Source: Chrysophaeum taylorii (lineage: Eukaryota > Sar > Pelagophyceae > Pelagomonadales > Pelagomonadaceae). Taken from it: a stretch of DNA of 46,561 bases. The notes below the pieces were generated by a model that worked only from the letters and a program-made list of their open reading frames with translations, searched no databases and was not told the origin of the DNA. The translations under genes were made by a program, and so were the position numbers. The stretch spans positions 1-46,561 of the forward strand of contig JAQMWT010000550.1 of the NCBI GenBank assembly GCA_029834535.1, written 5' to 3'. Positions 28,800-38,004 of the stretch are shown here, in pieces. Positions within the stretch are counted from its first letter, which is position 1. Every line of letters begins with the position of its first letter.

Positions 28800-29365
28800 C
28801 CAGACAGTGATCCTCCAAGCCGTCTACGGCGACCTCGCAGACTGTTTCCACGACCCGCGGCGGCTCTTTCAGCGCGCCATTCTCACGCCCCGTCGAAACG
28901 ATGTTGTCGATGCTGACAACGCGCGCATGACCGCGGCCTTTTTTTCCCGGAGACGAGGCGTCGGAGTTCTTTTCGGCCGACTAGGTTGGGTCGGAAGACG
29001 ACGCCGCGCTCTTTACAGTCGAGTTTTCGACTCCCTGACAACCAACGGCATGCTGACTTTGATCGCGAGCTTAAGGTCTTCGCAACCTCGACCCGTCGCA
29101 CGGCCACTGCAACGGTACCAGATACATGATCGATCGTGTCGTGTCACCGAGGCTCCTCCAACCTGTATCCCTTAAGGCCCGCCGACGCCAAACGATCAAC
29201 AAGAGCCAGGGCCAGACGCCCCGCGAGGTCGGCGTCCTCTCGCCCAAGCCCGTCTTCTGTCACGTCCAGCTCTACGTGGCTCTCTGTCGATCGGCAACCC
29301 AGAGGATATGCTCTTCTGAGTCGACGACTCCACCCTACCCCACACGTGCTGCGCAATACCGATAA
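28800..29365 (+). pseudogene. Pif1-like helicase C-terminal remnant in C (best preserved)
   Basis: VYGDLADCFHDPRRLFQRAI, LTPRRNDVVDADNARM and FDSLTTNGM are followed, after a frame change, by NLDPSHGHCNGTRYMIDRVV (29084-29143) and then TINKSQGQTPREVGVLSPKP and FCHVQLYVALCRSAT (29200-29300). The LD...CNGTR and KSQGQT...QLYVAL.R pairs are hallmarks of Helitron and Pif1 helicases. The upstream Walker motifs are missing, so only the last third of the helicase remains. One frame break lies between the two blocks. Confidence 0.85.
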
Positions 29366-29389
29366 GCCCCCTCCCGGCGTCTACACGCG

Positions 29390-29745
29390 CACTGTAGGTG
29401 AACTTACTGGGGCCAGGTGAACTTACTGGAACCAGGTGAACTTACGGGGGTTAGAGATTGGGACTAGGTGAACTTTAGTGACCAGGCGAACTTACGGAGA
29501 CCAAGTGAACTTACTGGGGTTTTTGGAGTAAACTCAAAGGTTGGCGGCGTGTGCGGATCAAAGCAGCTTAGATTGGCGGGGGTGAGAGCGACGAGTTCGA
29601 ATGAGATTGGGGTGAGTGGATGTGAGCACGAGTGTGTTTACGCCGAATTTACTGAGGTTAGAGATTGGGACTAGGTGAACTTAACGGGACCAGGTGAACT
29701 TACTGGGGTTAGAGATTGGGACTAGGTGAACTTACTGGCCTGCAC
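29390..29745. repeat. Quasi-palindrome array in C
   Basis: Reverse complement of the array in Z and B (CCAGGTGAACTTACTGG units) at 29395-29520 and 29650-29740, with the same conserved spacer. Confidence 0.85.
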
Positions 29746-29748
29746 TTG

Positions 29749-30180
29749 TTTCACTTTATTAAATAGTCATGTTGGGTTGAAGCTTAAAATATCTTGCCGA
29801 TCTTAGCATATCTTGCATGCTTGCTCTGGAGAAATGATGGCGACGCCTCGTGGGACGAGCCACGGCGTCTCGTGCCTAAAGAGCGCCGCGACACCGAGGG
29901 ACGCGCGCGGCTTGCGGTGCCCGAGGGAAGCTGAGAAGCAGCAGAAGCACCGCGACCTCGACGCGGACCAAGAGCGACATCGCGTGGGAGCGTGTGGCAA
30001 GACTAGGAAAAGGAGCGCGACCGAGCGCGAGAGCGTCGTGCTACCGCGCGGCCGCAACACGAGGAAGAGCAACGCGACCGAGCGCGAGAGCGTCGTGCTA
30101 CCAGACAGCCGCAACGGTAGGAAAATGACCGCGAGCGCGCGCGACAGCGTCGTGTGCTACAGCGCGGCCGCAACACTATT
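29749..30180. other. Unassigned segment with a 57-bp minisatellite
   Basis: Lies between C and the right end of X2. From 30015 a unit containing GCGACCGAGCGCGAGAGCGT repeats with a period of 57 bp, two clear copies and a diverged third (to about 30165). The plus frame reads SATERESVVLPRGRNTRK-type repeats of 19 residues. No family recognised. Confidence 0.5.
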
Positions 30181-30232
30181 GAAATGGAACGTTCCACCGT
30201 CCGTTTGGTCACCGGAAACCTTCAACAAGTTT

Positions 30233-30328
30233 TGTGAGGAAGCTATGGCACTTACCCCTGCATCACGTATCCAGTATCCCTACGTCATTCCCTTATCGCT
30301 AGTGTAACGCCCCATTCCAATTGTCACA
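30233..30328 (+). repeat. Copia-3 5' LTR (96 bp)
   Basis: TGTGAGGAAGCTATGGCACT ... CCAATTGTCACA, preceded by TSD AGTTT and followed by the primer-binding site. It has no polypyrimidine unit. Confidence 0.9.
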
Positions 30329-30438
30329 TGGTAGCAGGTGCAGCGTTCGTTCGTTTCGATCGACCCTGTGCTTGACTTCACGGCGACTCCTCCTCGGCTT
30401 CCGTTCATTGCTACGTGTTCGGTTCGTTGTCGTCTATC

Positions 30439-31263
30439 ATGTCCTCGCTCGAAATTCAAGCTAGCAAGCTTTCGCAAAAACTTGATGCCTTCAGCGGTGA
30501 GCGACATTCCCCCCCCCACCAATGGACACCTTGTCTTGAGAACATGATCATCTCCACCGGCGATCACATTATCTTGACCAACGATACGTGGACTAGCATC
30601 TCAGCATCTCGCTGCTCTGAAGCAGATTTTCTCAGCATCTCGCTGCTCTGAAGAAGAATTTCGCATCAAGCAACAACGTTGATATCCATGCAAACTGCGA
30701 CATGAACTTCACGCGACTTTACAAGCGCATTACAGATGTCTACATGGGCCATGGGGGTCGCGTAGCGAACTTCCTCAACAAGTTCATCATCGGAGTTCAA
30801 GTTGCTCGGCATTGTACCTATCACCGGCGTTCAAGTTGCTCGGCATTGTACCTGATCCGACGTACCCTCGAGTGTGTCCTCGCATTTGACTACGTGCATC
30901 GTGCTTCAAGACTTACTGGCTTTGTTTTATCGTCTCGCGTTTCGTACCAATGAATGTGGTTGTACCTTGAGAAGTTCAACAACAATCAATTTAGATGGCA
31001 TGCACAACCACTACCGTCGCGCTATCCGCCGCGTCGTCAGCCACAACCCCGACTTCAGACTCTTCCAACTGACCTACCCTAGACGCTCCCCTTTTCCCAA
31101 CAACCTGGCTCTACTCGATTCCGACGCACTACCCAATGTCATTTTGGCAGCTGCAAGGATCAATTTAAGGGGGACTGCCTCAAGTTTCAAAGTTCCTAGC
31201 TATTCCACGACAACGCCCTACCCACCATCGCCGTTCTTCTCAACAGCGCAACACTTCCAATGA
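30439..31263 (+). pseudogene. Copia-3 gag remnant
   Basis: The first part corresponds to Copia-4 gag (LSQKLDAFSGERH, ENMIISTGDHIILTNDTWTS, MNFTRLYKRITDVYMGHGG) with internal duplications and deletions (SRCSEADFLSISL repeat near 30610-30655; VQVARH repeat near 30810-30845). From about 30950 the sequence no longer follows Copia-4. The codons at 31134-31181 read CHFGSCKDQFKGDC, a knuckle-like Cys/His set of different spacing. This looks like a segment from another copia lineage. Confidence 0.6.
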
Positions 31264-31599
31264 CCCCAACAACACCCAACAACACCAACCCACCAAAACC
31301 ACCACCAGTAACACTACCTTTTCTGCTCCTATGCCTACTCCCACCTTGACTGCTTCTAGTTCCACTCCGCCGCTTTTTTTCATACCACCATCTATTCCAC
31401 CCCTTTCACCGCCTTAAACGGCCACACCCACCGTCTCACACCCCCCTCCCGATACTCTGTCTCATCATATTTGCACCTTTCTGCCAATCAAGATAATTCC
31501 AAGTCAGCGTGTGTACCGCCGATTGTCGGATGCAAGCACATCAACAACCCCATCCCACGGAAGCCCCTCGTTGTGGCTTTTTTTTTAGCTCCCATTGCA

Positions 31600-31910
31600 C
31601 AGGCGCCCTTCGTTCTGTATTTTCCGCTATTCGTTGCTCCCCTCCTTGTTCTGTATTTTCACCTCGTCGTTGCTCCTCTCCTCGTTCTGTATTTTCCCCT
31701 CGTTGTTGCTCCTCTCCTCGTTCTGTCTTTTCACCTCGTCGTTGCTCCCCTCCTCGTTGTCTTTTCACCTCGTCCTTGCTCCCCTCCTCGTTATGTATTT
31801 CGCCTATTCGTTGATCCACTCCCCGTTGTGCATTTTCACCTGTTCGTTGATCCACTCCCCGTTGTGCCTTTTCACCTATTCGTTGATCCACTCCTCGTTG
31901 TGCTTGTCGG
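31600..31910 (+). repeat. 36-bp minisatellite within Copia-3
   Basis: About nine units built on TTCTGTATTTTCACCTCGTC then GTTGCTCCTCTCCTCG. A 36-bp period equals 12 codons and gives a repeated hydrophobic peptide (VLYFHLVVAPLL). The last three units have diverged to GTTGATCCACTCCCCGTTGT. Confidence 0.85.
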
Positions 31911-33250
31911 TTTCGGTAAAACCAGCGAATCACGTTCTATCGCGCATTTCACCCGCCACAACTAAGCTGTGCCTGTCAATTTTTCGCGTGCGCGACTTTC
32001 GTGCTTCCTATGTGGTTGGATCGCTCATCTTCGGGATCCTGGACCGCCGCTTCTTTGCTGTGTTATTCGGCTTCTTCGTCTACGGTATCAACACAATGTT
32101 GTGGTTCTCCTTCGCGCACTATCGCCTTTTCGCCGCTTTTCTGACCTTTAAAATCCGGTTTTGCTATCGAAGTGAATTCCGTGCTCAGCACCCGCGACGC
32201 TATCTGCAATGTTCTTACGTGTCACTGCGACGCTATCTGCAACGTTCTTACGTGCCACAACTGTCTTGCCACTATCGCCAACTTCTACCGCAGTCTATTC
32301 GAGTATGACGAGCAAAGATCGTCGCTTGCTCCTCCAACGTTGGCCCATATGGCAACTTCGTTATTGCGAATGCGCAAACGGGCCACTTTCTTATCTGCCA
32401 CCGCCGGCTGGCATACAGCAGCCTGGTCTACCCGTGTTCGTTCCTTCCAACGCTGGCGCGTCAGAGGTCTTCCATCTTCGCGTACAGGACGCGATCGTGC
32501 CCATGGCAACTTGCTCGCGCCACAACAACCCAACACCCAACGTTCGCATCAACCCTGTTTACGCCTGTTTTTGCTTCAGTCGCCTCCGACCGTCGTCATA
32601 ACCTGGTCACCATACAACATATCTGCCCAAAGGCAACGTTCTCATCAGACGTCTGGTACTCAGCCATCATATGTACCAGCCTGTGTTTCCGCTATCTTTG
32701 CCGCGCTGCGATTCTCAGTGGCCACAATCGCCTAACGCAAGTCACCCCAGGCACTTTTGTCGCTATTGTTCTTCAGACCTCGATTTTGCTGACAGTTTCG
32801 CTTATCAGATTTCCTGCAATGTCAACCACCGAAGGAACTTCAACGTTGTTCAGACTTTCTCGAATCACGCTCCCACGCTATCGTCTACTGTTGCCCCATT
32901 GTCACCTGTTCCTGCTGTTGCCCGATTGTCACCTGTTCTTCCGCTGTTCCCCCCTTGTCCCCTGTGTTTGATGAGAATGCGCCGGTTTCACTGGGACTGA
33001 TCACCCCATCACGTGAACCGACCATTCTCCGAGCCCATGACCTCCGAAGAACCAACAACGCCCTCAGACACGTGGACAACAAAGTCGAGCCAACCAGTGC
33101 CGACAAAACAAAAAGCATGCAAAACAAAGTCGAGCCAAACGGAGCCGACCGCGCAAAGTCGACAAAAAGCCCACGTTATTAGAAACAAATGGAGAACCAA
33201 CTCAAACCCACAATACTGGCGTTTTACCACGCACTGTTGATTCTGTGTCA
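31911..33250 (+). pseudogene. Copia-3 middle region, no domain recognised
   Basis: Where protease and integrase should be, no DTGA, HHCC or DDE motif was found. There is a local duplication near 32200-32260 (GCGACGCTATCTGCAA twice). From 32930 the linker reappears (VFDENAPVSLGLITPS and three KVEP.GADRAKS-type repeats at 33080-33160). The integrase has probably been deleted or replaced. Confidence 0.5.
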
Positions 33251-33273
33251 TCTCATGTCGATTCTGTGTCATC

Positions 33274-35029
33274 TTGTCATTCCCTTCGATTCTGTGTCAT
33301 CTTCCCTTCGATTCTGTGTCATCTTGTCATTCCCTGTACGTTAATTATTCTAACTTTCGTTTGTTAGTTCAATATGTCTTCCTTCCCCTCTGTCTCGCTC
33401 TAGCCCATCCAAATCCTGCACGTCGGTTACAAGCCATTGCCAAAGAATATCATTCCCTCGGTCAGCTCGGTTGCTCGGATGTTGTTCGCGTTCCTTCTAC
33501 TTTTTCTGGCAGCATCTGCCCTTTGATGTGGGTCCACTGCACGAAGTATGAATCCGGCCGCTTCAAATCGCACAATGCTCATCTCGTTGTCCGCGGTTAC
33601 ACCCAGGTTCACGGCATTGCTTACCACGACAAGTACCATCCTGTAGATGTCATCTCTGCTTTCATACAAGCCCCTGTCTGGCGTTGCTGTTCTCGACTGG
33701 GATTTGCATAAGTTGGATGTCAGCTCCGCTTTTATCCAAGCTCCCATTGACGAAGACATCTATGTCTGGCCACCCGAAGGTTATGCTCCTCGCCAACCCA
33801 CCGATGGTTTCAAAATCATTTACACGCCCCGTCGCTCTTGGTATGGTTGCAAACAAGCTTGTCGTAATTGGTGGCTTTATTTGGAACGCTTCCTCGTCAA
33901 TGACTGTGGCTTCGTCCGCGGATCTGGTGACACTTGCAGTTACAAGCTCGTGCTTAATTCTACCGTTGTCCTACGTCTCGTTCTTGTCGTTGATGATCTT
34001 CTTGTGGCGCACCCTCGTCATTGCCTTGGCCATTACCAAGCCTTCTTCCTCCGTTTCCGAACCTTCACTGACGTCAACGAGCTTGATCTAACCACTTCCG
34101 TTGGTCTCCGCATTACGAGTGATCGCGCACGACGCACGCTCGCTATCGACCAATCCCATGCTATCCGTGAAATCCTTACCGAACATCGCTTCATCAACAG
34201 TAAACCAGAACTGACTCCCGCTCCCAAAGGTCTCCATCTTTCTGCGGCTGATTGTCCTGCACCTGGCTCCCCTGCTCACGTCTTCATGGCACGCATCCCT
34301 TTTCGTCGTATTGTCCGTGTGTCTTGTTTATCTCTGTTATGACTCGCCCTGATATCACTTGGTCCGTCAATCAGTGTGCGCGTTTTACACACAATCCTGG
34401 TAAACCCCACTGGCACGCTTTATCCCATACCCTTCGTTATCTCAATGGTTCTCTAGATCTTGCCCTTGTTCTTGGTCGCGATTCTACCCTTCGTCTCTGT
34501 GGTTATTCCGACTCCAGCTGGGCCGACGACCCTGATGACCGCCACTCCACCACTGGCTGTTGTTTTCTCCTTGCTGGCTCTATGATAGCCTACTGCTCAC
34601 GCTCGCAGTACCCCCTCGCCCGCCCCTCTTTTGAAGCTGAATTGCTCGCTCTTTACGCCGCTACTGCTAAGCTCTCTTGGCTTCTCAAACTTTTTGATGA
34701 CTTTGATCTCCCTCGTCACACGGTACCAATGTATGTCGATAACAGCACCACCGTCACCCAAGTCCGTCTCCAATGTCTCACGCGGCGCACCCGCCATATT
34801 GACATTCGCTTTTACAGCACCGCTGAATATCATCGCAATCACATCATTGATCTCCAACACATTCCCCGCCTTGATAACCTTAGCGATATCTTCACCCGCA
34901 GTACGGAAGCTACTCCCTTCCTCCGGCTTCGTGCTCGTTACCTCACCTCGCGACTTCGCCCGACATCTCCCGTCTCTTTCTGCCACAATGCCTCTCCCGA
35001 CGACTTTTTCCACCTTCAAGCTTCTCCTC
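33274..35029 (+). pseudogene. Copia-3 RT-RNase H, frameshifted
   Basis: LQAIAKEYHSLGQLGC, HLVVRGYTQVHGIAYHDKYH, then from 33647 DWDLHKLDVSSAFIQAPIDE, WYGCKQACRNWWLYLERF and LVLVVDDLLVAHPRH. RNase H in 34252-35034: CGYSDSSWADDPDDRHSTTG, FEAELLALYAATAKLSWLL. A stretch before 33690 is rearranged (SAFIQAP occurs at 33652-33672 and again at 33724), suggesting a local duplication with loss between. The last two thirds are close to Copia-4. Confidence 0.85.
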
Positions 35030-35217
35030 TGTGAGCGCCTCACTTACCCCCTTTTCCTTTTCTTTCTTTTCCAGCACCGGTGTGGCGGCCTCACTTACCC
35101 CTTTTTCCTTTTCTTTCCTTTCCAGCACCTGTGTGAGGAAGCTATGACACTTACCCCTGCACCACGCATCCAGTATCCCTACGTCATTCCCTTATCGCTA
35201 GTGTAACGCCCCATTCC
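35030..35217 (+). repeat. Copia-3 3' LTR, first part
   Basis: TGTGAGCGCCTCACTTACCC, two polypyrimidine units, then the core from 35132 to ATTCC at 35217. The missing last 10 bases lie at 40580-40589. Confidence 0.85.
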
Positions 35218-35364
35218 TGTGAGGACCTCACTTGCCCCTTTTTCCTTTTCTTTCTTTTCCAGCACCTGTGTGAGGAAGCTATGACACTTACCCCTGCACC
35301 ACGTATCTAGTATCCCTACGTCATTCCCTTATTGCTAGTCTAACGTCCCATTCCAGTTGTAACA
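35218..35364 (+). repeat. Copia-4 5' LTR (147 bp)
   Basis: Begins TGTGAGGACCTCACTTGCCC, one polypyrimidine unit, then the core from 35269 (TGTGAGGAAGCTATGACACT) to TTGTAACA. Integration at the outer TGTGAGG is shown by the adjacent TSD. Confidence 0.9.
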
Positions 35365-35465
35365 TGGCAGCAGGTGTTCTCCACGGTCGAGCCTGTGCTT
35401 GACTTCGTGGCGACTCCTCCTCGGCTTCAGTTCATTGCTACGTGTTCGGTTCGTTATCGTCTAAC

Positions 35466-36700
35466 ATGTCCTTGATCGAAATTAAAGACAGCAAGCTTTC
35501 GCAAAAACTTGATGCCTTCAGCGGTGAGCGACATCTTTTTCACCAATGGACCCGGCGCCTGGAAAACATGATCATTTCCACCGGTGATCGCATTATCTTG
35601 ACCAACGACACTTCGACTAGCATTTCCGCCTCTGACTGCTCTGAGGAAGAATTTGGTGTTAAGCAGCAACGTTGGTACTCTGCACTGTTCATGGCGCTAC
35701 CAATGCATGATACTGATCGTGCGGATATCCGCAAAAACCGCGATATGAACTTCACGCGGCTTTACAAGCGCATTACCGATGTTTACATGGGCCATGGAGA
35801 TCGTGTCGCTCAGTCTGCAATTGCTTCCTTGCATTCCTTGGTATGCAACAATATCGATGAACTTGAGTCTTTTCTTAACAAGCTCATCACTGGTGTTCAA
35901 GTTGCTCGGCATCATCAAGATTTCCCTGACACTCTTGCATTGCAATTGCTTCAGACGAAAATCCCCGACTCGATCTTGTCTAAGGATCTCATTGCACTTG
36001 ACCCTAAACTGCGCACATATAATGGTTTCGTTGATCGCCTCAACAGTAAAGTTTTCGATCATCTTCAGACCAAGTCTGCGCTTGTCCATGCTACGTTCCG
36101 TGAAAGTCCCCGCCATCGTGAACTTTGCAACTTTTGCGGTCGTACCAACCATCCTTCTGATAAATGCCTTCATCGTTTCAATGCTTTGCGCTCCCAACAA
36201 CGTTCTAGCCCTCGCCCATCTTTTCGCCCATCTTTCCGTAACCGACCTTCGCCTTCATTTTCCCGTGGTTTCCATCGCAAGCGCCCACGCCCTACTGACC
36301 TTCGTCACTTTTGTGGTATTCCTGGCCATCACCAGAAAGATTGTCGTAAGCGCCAGCGCTATTTGCTCTCACAAGCCACAGCCCGCCCTCGCCCTCGTCC
36401 TCAATACCCACCTCGGTCCAATCCCCACTACCCACCTCGACTCAATCCCCAATACCCACCTCGGCCCCATCCACCATTCTACCAAAACTATCTTTCCGCC
36501 CCCATCCCACTCTTGCCCCCATCTCAACCCTCTCCGCCGCTTCTTGCCACCCTCCACCACACCCCCTGTCCCGCCTTCCACTGCCATCTCCTCCTGACCC
36601 ATCTCTTTCTGCACCCACCTACCCGTCTTTCAATTACCATCTTCTTTCTATCTCCCCCTCCATTCATCGAGTTCTTTCCTCCACCAATGCTCTTACCGCT
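35466..36700 (+). CDS. Copia-4 Gag
   Basis: ATG at 35466 (MSLIEIKDSKLSQKLDAFSG). Capsid-like region as in Copia-2. Zinc knuckle 1 is intact (CNFCGRTNHPSDKC). In knuckle 2 the first Cys is Arg (RHFCGIPGHHQKDC), the reverse of the situation in Copia-2. A Pro-rich spacer follows. An indel near 36545 moves the frame, so from there the open frame (to 37154) no longer follows the Gag-protease path. The knuckles bind element RNA for packaging. Confidence 0.85.
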
Positions 36701-37200
36701 CTGCTCACCGCTCGTGAGCGCGACTACCTGCACAGCAACTTCGCCTTCGTCGTCTACGATACCGGCGCAAACGTCAATCTCTTCAATTCTTCTGCTGGTT
36801 TCACTGACCTTGACAACACTCAACAGCACTCATCACTTCTGCTATCGGCACTGGCTCTGTTTCTGGTTCTGGCACTGCTCACTTAACGTTTCTTCATTGG
36901 TCTCGACAATCGTGGTCTTCCTTCTCCTCCACCCACTCTTTCCGCCCCTCATGGTATCCATGTCGCGTTCCCGCATACCCTCATTTCTCCTGGCCTTGGT
37001 GACAAACGGATTCTTTCGGATCATGCCCTTGAGCAAGTTGGTTACGATTGTCACACGATTCAGGCTGTTGGCCCTGCTCATCCGCAACGCATTTTACGTC
37101 ACCGACAAACGCATCACGTTATTCCCCTGCTTCGTCGCTGTGGTCTTCTTTTGATCGTCTGTTGGATCGGCAATACGACCGCTGCGCCCTACGCGGACTT
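36700..37200 (+). pseudogene. Copia-4 protease region
   Basis: FAFVVYDTGANVNLFNSSAG contains the aspartic protease motif DTGA at 36758-36769. It lies in a frame different from the open Gag frame because of the upstream indel. The enzyme would cleave the Gag-Pol polyprotein. Confidence 0.75.
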
Positions 37201-38004
37201 CGTTTCGCCTTTGTGGCATTTTCTTCTTGCCCTCGCGTCCATGACCCTTGTGCGTTTCCCGCTGTGTCTCAACGCACTCAACTTACCTTCGACCTTTGGC
37301 ATGCTCGTCTTGGTCACTATAGTCCCTCTTATATCCGACGTTTGTCTTCTCTCGCTGTTGGCGCACCGCTTTTCCCGAGCTCCGCGTCTCTTTCTTTTTG
37401 TCCTGCTTGTGCTCTAGGTAAAATGCATGCTGCGCATGTTGGCCAACGTAAAGCACATGCCTCCACTTCCACCTCGCTTCCTGCCTCCGAGCCTTTGTCT
37501 CGTCCACGTGCCGTTGCGCCCTATCTTATTATCCACGCCGATCTCATGTTTGCAGGCGCCCCTTCCTTTATTCATCAAGACAGAGCGATCCTCACGTTTG
37601 TCGATGATCATACGCGCCGCCGCACACGTTACTTTGCTCCACGACACGATGCACTTACGAACGCTCGTCAACTCGAACTTTTCTGTCTACCGTGGTTCGC
37701 CCATTTGGATATCGCATTGCCCTCATCTACACCGATCGTGACCGCTCTCTTATGGGCCAATTCGAAACCTTCTGTCTGGGCAACAACATCGCTCTCAAAC
37801 GTGCTCCTGCAGCTCAGTCCAAAACTTCACAGGCGCACGCTTTTTCTGGTGTTGTGGAACGCTCATCGCGCAACTGCTGATATTACTCGCACTCTTTGGT
37901 GCATGCGCACCGTCCACCTGATTTTTGGCGTTGGGCCATGGAAACGGCTGACTTCATCTCTGAGCGCATGCCAAACGCCTCTAACCCTGGATGACGCCAT
38001 ATGA
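37200..38004 (+). pseudogene. Copia-4 integrase, frameshifted
   Basis: HARLGHYSPSYIRRL ... CPACALGKMHA (zinc region), HADLMFAGAPSF (first Asp), then a one-base loss near 37682, after which IYTDRDRSLMGQFETF (second Asp) and AFSGVVERS (Glu) appear in a different frame. Closely matches Copia-2 at the protein level apart from the breaks. Confidence 0.85.

Larger units (their letters stand above)
28256..29748 (+). mobile_element. C: third Z-family element, plus orientation
   Basis: Starts TCCTAACTACTAATCGACAG and ends GGCCTGCACTTG, the same termini as Z and B. Order: RT-element 3' end in antisense (28280-28755, which includes about 100 bp of RT coding sequence more than the scrap in Z), a border at GACAAACAGAATC near 28755, helicase C-terminus in sense (28800-29365), and the repeat array (29390-29745). 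A 107-bp tandem duplication of the 3' untranslated segment lies at 28301-28514. No TSD is visible (flanks ...TTGACT and TTTCAC...). Confidence 0.8.

Noticed and set aside
35442..36770. Programmed -1 frameshift between Gag and protease in Copia-2 and Copia-4
   Set aside because: Both copies have protease in the -1 frame, but by different indels (a 23-bp duplication in Copia-2, an indel near 36545 in Copia-4). The ancestor is best read as one frame.
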